Source of the DNA: Acidimicrobiales bacterium
GTDB lineage: Bacteria > Actinomycetota > Acidimicrobiia > Acidimicrobiales > SZUA-35
Direction of reading: 5' to 3'
NCBI GenBank assembly: GCA_020630065.1
Contig: JAHDCC010000008.1
Coordinates: 91,553-155,552 of the forward strand
DNA: 64,000 bases
Below, piece after piece: positions 1 to 9,970 of the stretch (position 1 is its first letter; each line of letters starts with the position of its first letter). The notes under the pieces were generated by a model. The model saw only the letters and a list, made by a program, of their open reading frames with translations, made no database searches and was not told the DNA's origin. Both the position numbers and the translations under genes were made by a program.

Positions 1-2
1 CC

Positions 3-284
3 AACCATTCAAGAGGGTCCGATCCTTACGTGACGCCCGGTTCGTGCGATATCACAACCGATATCGGGTTCGATCAGTTTCCTCAACCAGCGACCTTAAC
101 GACCCAAGCCGAGTTACTTAACTCCCTCGGAATTAAAGATCTGGTTGCAGAGGGTAAGACATATTGGAAAGCTAACGCCGCAAGACCAAACCTTGAAGCG
201 ATGAAGATGCGGAGCAGGGTCGCTGAAGCCGAAGCGCTATGCGACCCCGACGGGCTCGGCTCTTGGCAAGTCGCCATCTGGTGA
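3..284 (+). CDS. C-terminal fragment of SAM-dependent methyltransferase, MidA/NDUFAF7-like (5' truncated by window edge)
   Basis: Frame is open to the window start (NHSRGSDPYVTPGSCDITTDIGFDQ...); 'DP...PGSCDIT.D' and 'TQAELLNSLGI' resemble the MidA family C-terminus. Confidence 0.65.
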   Translation, partial: NHSRGSDPYVTPGSCDITTDIGFDQFPQPATLTTQAELLNSLGIKDLVAEGKTYWKANAARPNLEAMKMRSRVAEAEALCDPDGLGSWQVAIW

Positions 285-389
285 GTCAGCTCGGGGAACC
301 CGAAAAAACTGCGAGACGCCGTCAATCGAGCCTCGCGTTATAGGGCTCTTGGCACGTATTAGCCGATCGATGCTGCGGTAGCTGAGTGA

Positions 390-1076
390 TTGGCTATCCT
401 TTACGTGTTGTCTGAAGAGTCGAAGTCCCCCGAACTTGCCAGATTCCGCCCTCCCATTGACGAGGCGCGTCCCACATTGAAGGTGCATTCTGGGGTGACT
501 CTACTTCTCGGCGGTGCCCGCAGCGGTAAAAGCGACCTTGCTGTGGAAACAGCGACCCAATGGGCGGGTCCAGTAGTTTTTGTGGCGACTGCGCAAGCCC
601 ACGATGATGATATGGCCGAGCGAATCTCGGCTCACCAACAAGACCGGCCTGATTCGTGGGGCTTGGTTGAACACCCCACATTTTCGGCGACGGACGTAGA
701 TGGCATTGACGAATCAGCGCTCATAATTATAGATTGTTTGACGCTTCTAGTAAGTAACTTGCTTCTATCTGGAAGTTCTGAGCACCAAACGGTTACCCAC
801 AGTGCCAAACTTGCATCAGCACTGGCGCAGCGCCGCACGCCAACGTTTATTATCAGTAACGAAGTCGGATTGGGTGTTCATCCAGCAACAACACTCGGTG
901 CCCAATACCGAGACACACTCGGACGCGTTAACACTGCGGTTTCACGTCGAGCATCAACGGTTGCGATGGTCATAGCTGGCAGGGTATTACCGTTGGTTGA
1001 CCTAGAACTGCAGGTTACCCCCGGCCCTAACCGGGCAGATGTTCAAACACCAGAAGGACCAGATGGCCATCTCTAG
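390..1076 (+). CDS. cobU: adenosylcobinamide kinase / adenosylcobinamide-phosphate guanylyltransferase
   Basis: LLLGGARSGKSDLAVE P-loop and 'VFVATAQAHDDDMAERISAHQQDRP'; followed by cobT and cobS. The real start may be downstream (about 30 extra N-terminal residues). Confidence 0.93.
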   Translation: MAILYVLSEESKSPELARFRPPIDEARPTLKVHSGVTLLLGGARSGKSDLAVETATQWAGPVVFVATAQAHDDDMAERISAHQQDRPDSWGLVEHPTFSATDVDGIDESALIIIDCLTLLVSNLLLSGSSEHQTVTHSAKLASALAQRRTPTFIISNEVGLGVHPATTLGAQYRDTLGRVNTAVSRRASTVAMVIAGRVLPLVDLELQVTPGPNRADVQTPEGPDGHL

Positions 1077-2106
1077 TGAAGCACTACGACAAGAGTTAAC
1101 GACTTCGGCAGAACGAGATACTCTGTCGGAGCAAAAGGTGGCAGAACGTGCCGGATCTACCCTCCGCCCACCCGGCGCTCTGGCCCGTTTCGATCGGTTA
1201 GCCGTCTGGGTTGCCGGTTGGCACAAAACTCCAGAACCCGTTGTCGGTCGCCCGGCGATTATCGTTTTCGCCGGCGAACACGGAGTCGTTGCCGAAGGTA
1301 TATCGTCTTTCGGTTCCGAAGTTAACGCCGAGATGATGAACGCCTTTCATCTGGACAGGGCATCTATTTCGGCTATCGGGCGGGCGGTCGGAGCTAAAGT
1401 GTTTGCTGTCGACGTTGGAGTCGGGCAGCCAACAGGCAATATTCGAATCGAGCCTGCACTCGACTCGGACCGTCTGGCTGAAGCTTTTATGGCTGGCAGG
1501 CAATCGGTTCGTGAACGTCAAGCCGACCTTTTAGTATTCGGTGAGATGGGGATCGGGAACACAACATCGGCTGCTGCTTTGTCGGCGGCGCTAACACTTG
1601 CGCCTGAGGATCGAACACACGAGAATATCGCCCCCTTTGTTGGGACCGGAGCTGGTTTGGATGAAACCCAACATAAGAACAAGGTTGACGTAGTAGTCGA
1701 CGCTGTCGAGCGTGTCGGAAACCTGACCGATCCTATACAGTTGCTCGCTGAGCTGGGGGGAACCGAACTGGCCGCTATTTGTGGTGCGATGCTCGAGGCT
1801 CGGGTAAAGGGGATTCCCGTGTTGTTGGACGGGTATATTGCAACCGCTCCAGCGTTGGTTCTCCACGCTATTGACCCGAACCTGATCGCCCATACTCAGG
1901 CCGGTCACCGGTCGGCGGAGCCTGGTCATGCTAACGTTTTGGAAACGATAGAACGGGAACCTCTGCTCGATTTAGATATGCGGTTGGGTGAGGGTACAGG
2001 AGCTGCGGCGGCGATACCACTTGTTGCGATGGCCTGTCGACTAGTGACCGAAGTGCCCACCTTTGAAGAGTGGTTTTCGTCCGATAGCTCTGGCAGAGAC
2101 CTCTGA
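1039..2106 (+). CDS. cobT: nicotinate-nucleotide--dimethylbenzimidazole phosphoribosyltransferase
   Basis: 'FAGEHGVVAEG', 'FGEMGIGNTTSAAAL', 'LLDGYIATAPAL', 'EPGHANVLE'; start may be 1063. Confidence 0.94.
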   Translation: MFKHQKDQMAISSEALRQELTTSAERDTLSEQKVAERAGSTLRPPGALARFDRLAVWVAGWHKTPEPVVGRPAIIVFAGEHGVVAEGISSFGSEVNAEMMNAFHLDRASISAIGRAVGAKVFAVDVGVGQPTGNIRIEPALDSDRLAEAFMAGRQSVRERQADLLVFGEMGIGNTTSAAALSAALTLAPEDRTHENIAPFVGTGAGLDETQHKNKVDVVVDAVERVGNLTDPIQLLAELGGTELAAICGAMLEARVKGIPVLLDGYIATAPALVLHAIDPNLIAHTQAGHRSAEPGHANVLETIEREPLLDLDMRLGEGTGAAAAIPLVAMACRLVTEVPTFEEWFSSDSSGRDL

Positions 2107-2145
2107 GTCGCGGTTGTTATAGGTAACTGGTCCAACCTCTGTCTA

Positions 2146-2934
2146 GTGTTGATACGAATGTTTCGCCTGTTCCTGGTCGCTGTGAGTTTTCTCACTCGTC
2201 TACCCGTAAAAGTACGTGGCGATGTTTCCGAGCGCGATGTCGCCGACTCATCTACCTATTTTGGGTTAGTGGGAGCCGGCATTGGGGCAACCCAGGGTGT
2301 GATGTTCTGGGCGTTGTTTCCAGTGACGCCGTTAGTAGCCGCCGTTGGCTCAACTATTGTGGCCGTGCTCATCACGGGAGCGTTTCACCACGACGGGTTG
2401 GCTGACGCCTCCGACGCCTTTGTCGGCGGTTGGACGCCTGAACAGCGCCAGAAAATTCTGAAGGATTCCCGATTGGGGACTTATGGTGTGATGGCGTTGG
2501 TGTTGGTCGTCTTGTTCGAAGTAGCGCTGCTCGCCGCTCTAGAACCGATTGGAGCGATAGCCGGGCTGATTGGTGCCCATACGGTGAGCAGGACGGCGGC
2601 GGTGATGCTGGCGGCGTTCACCGACAAGCGAGGCTCTGGTCTTGGCGGTGTTATTTCTGATGGGGCCAGGTACCGGATGGTCGTCCTGGTGATGGTAACT
2701 GCCATGGTCGTTGGTTTGTGTTGGTGGACGGCGACCCCTGTCCGCAATATCGGGGAGTTGTCGGCTGCGCTTTTGGGAGTCGTTGGGTTGGGCCTCGTTG
2801 CGGGAACTACTGTCAGTGTTGGGATCTTCGCCAAAAGTAAGGTAGGCGCGGTAACCGGTGACACACTCGGCGCAGCTGAACGCATCAGCTTCAATATCTT
2901 TCTCCTCGGATGGGTACTATTGCATACTGCTTGA
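2146..2934 (+). CDS. cobS: adenosylcobinamide-GDP ribazoletransferase
   Basis: 'FLTRLPV', 'GAFHHDGLADASDAFVGG', multi-TM; follows cobU-cobT. Confidence 0.93.
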   Translation: MLIRMFRLFLVAVSFLTRLPVKVRGDVSERDVADSSTYFGLVGAGIGATQGVMFWALFPVTPLVAAVGSTIVAVLITGAFHHDGLADASDAFVGGWTPEQRQKILKDSRLGTYGVMALVLVVLFEVALLAALEPIGAIAGLIGAHTVSRTAAVMLAAFTDKRGSGLGGVISDGARYRMVVLVMVTAMVVGLCWWTATPVRNIGELSAALLGVVGLGLVAGTTVSVGIFAKSKVGAVTGDTLGAAERISFNIFLLGWVLLHTA

Positions 2935-3009
2935 CCATAATGTGTATGGCTTTGCGCCTACCATGTGGATCAAAGGACCACGTCCAACGAACAAGTTGAA
3001 AGAACCTTT

Positions 3010-4272
3010 ATGTTGAAATATCGCTCACAAATGTCGCTGGCCTCGCTAGCAGCTGCCGCATGTCTAGCGGTGTCTGCTTGCTCGTTACCGGGCAGTGGTG
3101 ATTCCGATGGTGGGGCGTCGGTGGTGCCTGAAACCACCGCCGGGAATTCAGAAGCGTCTCCTCCGCAGAGCGACGGCGTGTTTAAGGTTATAGGTAAAGA
3201 CATCGTTGGGCCTGACGGCAATTTGTTCTTGCCGATCGGTGCAAACATCGGGGCACCTGTCCAAGATTCTGCTGGTGGTGAGGCCTGGATATTTCGGCTG
3301 AACGGCGACGACATCACGACGCCCGAATCGGTGGCTGCGATTGATGAATGGGGCTGGAACTTCCTCCGAGTTAACGCTGAATGTAGCGCTCGTCCAGCTA
3401 ACGATAACAACGCTGCCTGGGGCAACGAAGAAATGTTCACCGCTCTCGACAAGGTGATAGACACCTACACGAGCAAGGGAATCGTGGTCATGGTTGACTG
3501 CCACGACTTTACCCCTAAGGGAACCGGTGATGAAACCACACCGACGATCGATGATCCCCAGTACGTCGAGATCGCCGAATTTTGGAAAGCGGCCGCCGAC
3601 CGGTACGGCGACAATAGCTTTGTCTGGTTCAACCATCTGAACGAATTCCACCTTGGGGGAGACCCGGTTTCTGCATGGCAGTCTGTTGTGGACGACGGCT
3701 ACAACATGTTTAAAGAAACCGGCGCCCAAAACCTTGTTGTTTTCGATCTGCCTAACCAAGGCCAGCAGCTTAAGATCATGACTGATCCGGTATTTCAGGA
3801 CTGGTCGAAGACGATGTGTAACGTTGTCTGGGACTGGCATTCATACGGTGGCATCGTGCCAGAAGGCGGCGATGTGCGTAACCCAGAGCAGACTGCGTTT
3901 GAAGCCGAAGTGAACAACGTCGTTGCGGCCACGGTGGCTGCTGAAATTCCGGTCGTTGTCGGTGAGATCGGATTCGACTGGGACAGCGAACGTCAGTACA
4001 CCAACTTCAACTACCCAGCTGAACGATTTGGGGCGTTGGCGGCATTGAAGATCGCCCCTCAGAACGGCTACGGAATAGCGGTTTGGCACGCAAACGGTGC
4101 CAGCCCGACGGCTATGTTCTTTGGTTTGAAAAACTCAGATCAAGAAACGTTCGCTCAGCCATCTCCGTCGGAGAACCTTTCGGAGTTAGGTGAACTGTTC
4201 TGGACACTTTCTCAGGAACAAAAAGCGGCTACACCTCAGGCCGGTCCAACCGACGAAAGCTGTAGCCGCTAA
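3010..4272 (+). CDS. lipoprotein glycoside hydrolase, GH5/cellulase-like
   Basis: Signal peptide and lipobox (CLAVSACS); 'FLRVNAEC', 'GIVVMVDCHD', 'VWFNHLNEFH', 'VVWDWHSYG', 'VVVGEIGF' GH5-type motifs. Confidence 0.8.
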   Translation: MLKYRSQMSLASLAAAACLAVSACSLPGSGDSDGGASVVPETTAGNSEASPPQSDGVFKVIGKDIVGPDGNLFLPIGANIGAPVQDSAGGEAWIFRLNGDDITTPESVAAIDEWGWNFLRVNAECSARPANDNNAAWGNEEMFTALDKVIDTYTSKGIVVMVDCHDFTPKGTGDETTPTIDDPQYVEIAEFWKAAADRYGDNSFVWFNHLNEFHLGGDPVSAWQSVVDDGYNMFKETGAQNLVVFDLPNQGQQLKIMTDPVFQDWSKTMCNVVWDWHSYGGIVPEGGDVRNPEQTAFEAEVNNVVAATVAAEIPVVVGEIGFDWDSERQYTNFNYPAERFGALAALKIAPQNGYGIAVWHANGASPTAMFFGLKNSDQETFAQPSPSENLSELGELFWTLSQEQKAATPQAGPTDESCSR

Positions 4273-4305
4273 ACGGGTTACCAAGACTTGTTGGGGGTGA
4301 CGTTG

Positions 4306-4330
4306 CGCCAGCGTCTTAGAGACGCTGGCG
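4306..4330. terminator. hairpin between convergent genes (CGCCAGCGTCT TAG AGACGCTGGCG)
   Basis: 11-bp perfect stem, 3-nt loop, overlaps the 3' end/stop of the malic enzyme gene; no clear U tract. Confidence 0.5.
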
Positions 4331-5725
4331 GGACACGCCTTCATCGATAGCTGTTTGGGCTACGGCTTCGGCAACCCGTTGTGGGACCGACATATCAAAA
4401 ACTGACGGCATAATGAAGTCGGCTGAGAGCTGATCTTCGGTAACCGAATCGGCGATGGCGTTGGCGGCGCTGAGTTTCATGCCTTCGGTTATGTCGCTGG
4501 CCATCGTGTCGAGGGCGCCTCGGAAAATTCCGGGAAACGCTAAAACATTGTTGATCTGGTTTGGGTAGTCGCTTCTTCCTGTTGCCACTACCGACGCGAT
4601 GCCGGCTACTTTTTCTGGCTTGATTTCCGGGTCGGGGTTTGCCATCGCGAAAATAATCGGATCTGGAGCCATTGATTTGACGTCTTCGGTTTCAAGGAGG
4701 TCTGGTCCGCTGAGCCCGATGAAGACGTCGGCTCCTCGAAGTATCTCTTTTAGTGTGCCGGATCGTTTATCGGGGTTGGTATGGTCAGCAAACCATTGTT
4801 TACCGGCCGTCAAGTTTTCTTGTCCGCTATGGACGGCGCCTTTTCGGTCCGCTCCGATAATCTGGCCTGCTCCGGCTTGGGCCAGCATTTTTCCGACAGC
4901 GACACCGGCTGCGCCCAGTCCAGACATGACGATGGAAACGTCTGCTATGTCTTTGTCGATCACTTTGAGAGCGTTGCGTAGCCCGGCGAGGGTGACGACT
5001 GCGGTGCCGTGTTGGTCGTCGTGGAAGATCGGAATGTCGAGTCGTCGTTTTAGTTCGGCTTCGATTTCGAACGCTCCGGGAGCCTTGATGTCTTCTAGGT
5101 TGATTCCTCCGAATGTTGGGGCTAGCCGGACGACAGTTTCGATTACTTCTTCGGGGCTTTGAACGTCGAGGCAGATCGGGAAGGCGTCGACGCCGGCGAA
5201 CTCTTTGAACAGTAGTGCTTTGCCTTCCATCACCGGCATTGCCGCTTTGGGGCCGATGTCGCCCAGTCCAAGAACGGCCGTTCCGTCGCTGACGATGGCG
5301 ACGGTGTTTTTTCGTATCGTGTGGGTGTCGGCCACCGACGGGTCTTTGTGGATTGCTTTGCATACTCGGGCCACGCCAGGCGAGTAGGCCATCGATAGGT
5401 CGTCGGAGTCGCCGACTGGGCACAGCGACAGAACTTCGATCTTGCCGCCTTCATGCATTCGGAAGGTTCGGTCGTAGTGGTCGAGGAGTTGTACACCGTC
5501 TACTTCGGCGACCACTTTCGCCATTTCACTCATGTGTTCTTCGTCGCGGCAGTTGACGACGATATCTCGTTCTAGTGTTGGGCCTTTAGCCACGAACCCT
5601 TCGATGGCGAAAATATTGCCGCCAGCTTCACCTACAGCTGAGGCCAGGTTGCCGAGAACACCAGGCACATTATCTAGCTGAAGTCGTAGGTTTAACGAGT
5701 ACTGGGCAAAGGTCTGTGCTTTCAT
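4316..5725 (-). CDS. NAD(P)-dependent malic enzyme with N-terminal ACT domain
   Basis: ACT-like N-terminus ([24 protein letters not shown]); '[31 protein letters not shown]', '[13 protein letters not shown]', 'ANPDPEI'. Confidence 0.95.
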   Translation of the reverse strand: MKAQTFAQYSLNLRLQLDNVPGVLGNLASAVGEAGGNIFAIEGFVAKGPTLERDIVVNCRDEEHMSEMAKVVAEVDGVQLLDHYDRTFRMHEGGKIEVLSLCPVGDSDDLSMAYSPGVARVCKAIHKDPSVADTHTIRKNTVAIVSDGTAVLGLGDIGPKAAMPVMEGKALLFKEFAGVDAFPICLDVQSPEEVIETVVRLAPTFGGINLEDIKAPGAFEIEAELKRRLDIPIFHDDQHGTAVVTLAGLRNALKVIDKDIADVSIVMSGLGAAGVAVGKMLAQAGAGQIIGADRKGAVHSGQENLTAGKQWFADHTNPDKRSGTLKEILRGADVFIGLSGPDLLETEDVKSMAPDPIIFAMANPDPEIKPEKVAGIASVVATGRSDYPNQINNVLAFPGIFRGALDTMASDITEGMKLSAANAIADSVTEDQLSADFIMPSVFDMSVPQRVAEAVAQTAIDEGVSRQRL

Positions 5726-5816
5726 AGTAAGAAGCTAGTGCAGCGTGTGACAAGTTTGTCAGATCGGGCAAGATTATTTACCAACAAATTACGTCGAGCG
5801 GCGCGTAGATGCTGGG

Positions 5817-7526
5817 CTAGCCTTCTAAAGCTTCGATTGCTAGCACGGTGAGAGTGTTCGCGCTGGCGTAGGTATCTTCCTCGTTAAGGGACGTGTAATT
5901 GATTCGAACCACGTCGCGCCCTCGACGAATCGAAACGCCGCGGGCAAATAATTTGATTCCGGTTGGAAGAGTAGTTTCGGAATCGATTTGGACTGTTTCA
6001 TCTCCGAAGCGTTGTGGAGGTTCAGTCTGGCTAGCTTGAATTGTTGAGGGGCCTCCGTCAGAGATAACTTCGAGCCATTCGCCGCAGGACGAGGTTTCCA
6101 CGTATGAAGCGACGTGGGAGCTAGCGGCGTCAGCGTCGGTGAATCTCATTACGCGCAGAGCGGCAACTCCTTGTATGCCGCCGTTTGGTTCATAAATTTC
6201 GGCCAGTGTTTCTTCTAACCCATCGATGGTTGGGCGGCGGTCGCAGAAGATTGTATTGTTTGCTGGGCCGTTATTGGGGATCAGTGCAGTGATGTCTCGG
6301 GGCAGGCCGGTTGCCGTTACGTACTGTTCGACTCCTAGTGGAAGAAAGAGCGGTAGCTCGGGGCTGGTCGACGAAGTGGTCGTAGACTCAGCGGTCGTGG
6401 GTTCGCTTGGAACGGGTTGTGTTGCCGTGCTGGCAGTCGAGTCGCCTGATAACTGATTAATGGTGAAGAGTGCGCCGGCGATCATGAGCATGACTATGGC
6501 AAGAACGGTTCCGATATACAGCCAAGGTTTGGGTTTGGGGTTCGTTGGCGGGATCGGTCTAAATGGTGTTGGTGCTGCGGGTAGCGGCGGTTGAGGCGCA
6601 ATGTGGTGAACGTTTGAGCCCGGTGAGCCAGCAAAGTTGACGGTCCGTAGCTGGCTGCTATGGCCTTGCACGGGTTGGGTGAGTTGGTTATGGGGATGGA
6701 CGTCTTTTGTGGAGACTTCGGCGACTGATGAGCGAAGGGTGTTCTGTAGCTGGTCGGCGCTGGAAATCCGTTGTGTCGGATCTTTTAGGGTTGCCCTGGT
6801 GAGGCAAGTTGCGACCGGAGTCGAGAAGTGGTTTGTGAGGTCGGGGATAGGTTCGGACAGGACCCGGTTCAGTAACGCAGGTATGGAGTCGTTGTCATCT
6901 ACACGGAACGGGTTCCTTCCGAGTTTCGCAGTGATGATACTTATACCGATGCCGTATACGTCGGTCGCCGGTGTTGGGGCGTCGCCGGCCAGAGTTTCTG
7001 GAGCCGCGTAGGCGATCGTTGCCGGGATGGCTCCCGATGCAGTCACTCCTAGTTCGCTGAGTCGAGCGATACCGAAGTCGCCGACTACTACCTCGCCGTT
7101 TTGGCGTAGGAAGATGTTTTCGGGTTTAAGGTCGCGGTGCAGTACCCCTGCGTTGTGGGCGGCTTGTAGCCCGTCGCATAGTTGATCGGCGATGCGTAGA
7201 AGGTCGGTTTCGTCGAGGGTTCCGATTCGGTCTTTGAGGGTGCCGCCGTCAATGTATTCCATGACGATGAACGGCAGCTCGTCTTCGGTGAAACCAGAGG
7301 TGTGAACGTCGACGATGTTGCGGTGGTTGGTGAGCCGACCCAACGCTTTGCATTCGCGTTCGAATCGCTGTCGGCTGTCGGGTGACGACAGCGGGTTCAG
7401 GCCCACCTTAATGGCTACGTCGCGGTCAAGGTTTGTTTGACGCGCTAGCCAAACTTCGCCAAAACCACCCCGTCCGAGGAGTCGCTGTGGTTCGAAGCCA
7501 CCTAGTGAAGATGGAAATGTGCCCAC
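5817..7526 (-). CDS. serine/threonine protein kinase with one TM segment and extracytoplasmic domain (PknB-like)
   Basis: 'LGRGGFGEVWLARQTNLDRDVAIKV', 'VLHRDLKPENIFL', 'VGDFGIARL'; TM 'WLYIGTVLAIVMLMIAGALFTI'. Confidence 0.95.
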   Translation of the reverse strand: MGTFPSSLGGFEPQRLLGRGGFGEVWLARQTNLDRDVAIKVGLNPLSSPDSRQRFERECKALGRLTNHRNIVDVHTSGFTEDELPFIVMEYIDGGTLKDRIGTLDETDLLRIADQLCDGLQAAHNAGVLHRDLKPENIFLRQNGEVVVGDFGIARLSELGVTASGAIPATIAYAAPETLAGDAPTPATDVYGIGISIITAKLGRNPFRVDDNDSIPALLNRVLSEPIPDLTNHFSTPVATCLTRATLKDPTQRISSADQLQNTLRSSVAEVSTKDVHPHNQLTQPVQGHSSQLRTVNFAGSPGSNVHHIAPQPPLPAAPTPFRPIPPTNPKPKPWLYIGTVLAIVMLMIAGALFTINQLSGDSTASTATQPVPSEPTTAESTTTSSTSPELPLFLPLGVEQYVTATGLPRDITALIPNNGPANNTIFCDRRPTIDGLEETLAEIYEPNGGIQGVAALRVMRFTDADAASSHVASYVETSSCGEWLEVISDGGPSTIQASQTEPPQRFGDETVQIDSETTLPTGIKLFARGVSIRRGRDVVRINYTSLNEEDTYASANTLTVLAIEALEG

Positions 7527-7617
7527 GTGGCCCCTTCGTACCCGAACGAATCTACTACCTAAAGATACCTGATTGTGGGCGGAACAGGGTCGTTGCAGGT
7601 CTAGGGTCTATCCGTGG

Positions 7618-8250
7618 TCAGTCAAGGTTGGGGCGATCAGGAAACGTGGGGTTCACTGTTCGGCTTCGTTTGAGTTCCCAGAATCCGTCCATGGTCGCCA
7701 ACGTTTCCATCGCATCCCATAGGACGAGCGCGTCTTCTTTGGAAGGCAGTTCTGAAATTACGGGCCCGAATATGCCTCTAGTCTCGCCGGATTTAGTTGG
7801 GAATTCGATAATTGGGGTCCCTACGTCTTCGCCGACTAGAGCAAATGCTCGTTCCATTGCTTCTTCGATTACGGCGTCAAACGATTCGTCTTCGAATGCG
7901 GAAGCGTGGCTCAGATCGAGTCCGGCCATCGATAGGACATCCTCAGCTGACACCGAAGATTTCTTGTCATGGTGGATGGCGGTTCCGGCGGCCCAGTAAA
8001 AGCGGGTGACGCCTTCGTTTCCTTCGGTGGCTCTCACTGATTCCATAACCCGGAGAAGGCCGTGGGTGTGGGCCATGCGCTGATACCAGGGAGATTCTGG
8101 GTCTGGTTTGTTTTTTAGAAGCAGGGAGATTGGTTGCCAAACAATGTTTAGGTCCCGTTGTGGTTTTACTAGATCTACCGCCCATCGGGCTGTCATCCAG
8201 CACCATGGGCAAATTGGGTCTACCCAGAATTTGATTTCCATTTTTACCAC
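7618..8250 (-). CDS. DsbA-family thioredoxin-fold protein, mycothiol-dependent nitroreductase (Rv2466c)-like
   Basis: 'KFWVDPICPWCWMTARW' active site; whole-length resemblance to the Rv2466c family. Confidence 0.85.
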   Translation of the reverse strand: MVKMEIKFWVDPICPWCWMTARWAVDLVKPQRDLNIVWQPISLLLKNKPDPESPWYQRMAHTHGLLRVMESVRATEGNEGVTRFYWAAGTAIHHDKKSSVSAEDVLSMAGLDLSHASAFEDESFDAVIEEAMERAFALVGEDVGTPIIEFPTKSGETRGIFGPVISELPSKEDALVLWDAMETLATMDGFWELKRSRTVNPTFPDRPNLD

Positions 8251-8420
8251 TCGATCGTTGAAGGTTGATTGTTTTGAGGATAATCGATTCGGACCTCATC
8301 TGGCCTAACCGATGGGTAATGGTGGATTGAGAAGTGTTGGGTCGGGGCTGTCAAGTGGTGGACCCCGACCCAACACGGTCCTCAGGTGTGGATCACCTGA
8401 GGTGTCTACGTACCTGCGGG

Positions 8421-9158
8421 TTAGGCGTAGACAAATCCGCCGTCTACTTCGAGTTCGACGCCGTTTACATACGATGCGTCATCGCTGGCGAGGAAGGCTA
8501 CGGCGCCAGCAACTTCTTCCGATGTGCCTACTCGTCCGGCCGTTGTTAGGGTGCCCATGGACTCGAAGTCGTTGGCGGTCATCCCTAGTTTGCCGACGAT
8601 TGGGGTGTCGATTGGGCCCGGTGAAATAGCATTCACCCGTATTGATTTGTCTTGCAGTTCGAGAGATATGGATCGGAGAAGTCCTCGGAGAGCCGACTTG
8701 GTTGCGGAGTAGAGACTGGCGGCATCGAATGGGCGTTGTCCTGCGACTGAGGTGGTGGCGATGATACTGCCGCCTTCGCTGAGTAGTTCCTTGGCGTTCT
8801 TAATGGCGAGCCAAGGGCCTTTGACGTTGATGTTGAAGAGGTCGTCGAATTGTTTTTCGTCGGTGAGGTCGAGTGGAGAGAACCGGGCGATACCAGCGTT
8901 GAGGAACAAGACGTCGACTCGTCCATGAGTAGATCTGATGTGGTCAAAGAGGCTTTCAACCGATGAAGCGTCCGAAGCGTCAGAGGAGATAAATTCGGCT
9001 TCGGGCAGATTCTGGCGGGCGGTTTCGAGTGTTTCGGGGTTGGTGCCTGTGGCGACTACGTTGGCCCCTTCGGTTACGAATCGTTGGGCTGCGGCGAAAC
9101 CAATCCCGGTAGTTCCACCAGTGATGACCACGACTTTGTTTTCAAATCTGTTGCTCAT
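8421..9158 (-). CDS. SDR family oxidoreductase
   Basis: 'VVITGGTTGIGFAAAQRF', 'YSATKSALRGLLRSISLEL', 'SPGPIDTP'. Confidence 0.95.
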   Translation of the reverse strand: MSNRFENKVVVITGGTTGIGFAAAQRFVTEGANVVATGTNPETLETARQNLPEAEFISSDASDASSVESLFDHIRSTHGRVDVLFLNAGIARFSPLDLTDEKQFDDLFNINVKGPWLAIKNAKELLSEGGSIIATTSVAGQRPFDAASLYSATKSALRGLLRSISLELQDKSIRVNAISPGPIDTPIVGKLGMTANDFESMGTLTTAGRVGTSEEVAGAVAFLASDDASYVNGVELEVDGGFVYA

Positions 9159-9190
9159 GAGACCCTCCGGTCATTAGTATCTTGGATGCG

Positions 9191-9203
9191 TACAGTTACT
9201 GTA
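9191..9203. promoter_or_regulatory. palindrome TACAGT-T-ACTGTA upstream of SDR gene
   Basis: Perfect 6-bp arms, 1-nt centre, about 33 bp upstream of the SDR start codon. Confidence 0.45.
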
Positions 9204-9332
9204 TGTGAATCAAATACGGTTGGCAACAGGGCTCCATGAGAACAACGTCATAGCAGACCCAAAGCGGTGACCGAACTGTGGGCGCGTCGAACTAGACCAC
9301 TACGACGCCTAGGTCAGATGAACCCGAATGGT

Positions 9333-9767
9333 CTAGTTAGTTGAAGTGGCCTCTGTCGACGAAGATGCCAGGTCAGCGATGGTGATTTGATCAAGCTCAC
9401 CGCTGATAGCCGAATCGATCCGGCTTGTTATATCGTCCATCACGGATGGAAAGTTGTCGCCTACCGGGCAGCCATTATCGGGCGGGCAGGTATGGGATGC
9501 CACTTGAGCTTTCCCTTCAATAGCGCGGTAAATATCGCCTACCGATATTTTTTCTGGAGGCCTCGCCAGATAGATCCCCCCGCCATTACCAACACGAGAC
9601 TCAACTAGACCCGCAGTGCAAAGACGCCCGATAACCAGTCGAAGAAATGATGGGTTTGTGCCCGCCCCCTTGGCCAGTTCCTTCGAAGAAAGGCCAGGAT
9701 CGCCGAAAACGGCGAGGGTCGTGAGCAGGTGGAGGCTCAAAGAGAAATGCGTATTCGAGAAAGCCAT
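9333..9767 (-). CDS. Rrf2 family transcriptional regulator
   Basis: wHTH 'SSKELAKGAGTNPSFLRLVIGRLCTAGLVESRVGNGGGIYLARPPEKISVGDIYRAIEG'; Cys cluster HTCPPDNGC. Confidence 0.9.
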   Translation of the reverse strand: MAFSNTHFSLSLHLLTTLAVFGDPGLSSKELAKGAGTNPSFLRLVIGRLCTAGLVESRVGNGGGIYLARPPEKISVGDIYRAIEGKAQVASHTCPPDNGCPVGDNFPSVMDDITSRIDSAISGELDQITIADLASSSTEATSTN

Positions 9768-9970
9768 GCGTCTATAAGCGTACCGTCAACCCATCAAAGG
9801 CGGGAAATTGGCGAAACACCGGAATCGTCTGAAGTTACCGCCTGGTCTAGAGGTCGGATAGGATTAGGCATAGGCAGAAATAGTGTCTGAAGTAGGTACG
9901 GGCGACAGATCTTTGGGCCACGATCAACCGGTCAAAATGCCGGTCGAGGTTCGACGGAAGGTGACTTCTT

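Noticed and set aside
285-389. Cobalamin riboswitch upstream of cobU
   Set aside because: I could not find a recognisable B12 box or the expected multi-stem structure; leader is short
4599-5556. Antisense ORFs opposite malic enzyme (4599..5162, 4781..4981, 5205..5387, 5353..5556 +; also 4827..5423 -)
   Set aside because: Shadow ORFs of a well-supported gene with low-complexity R/S-rich translations
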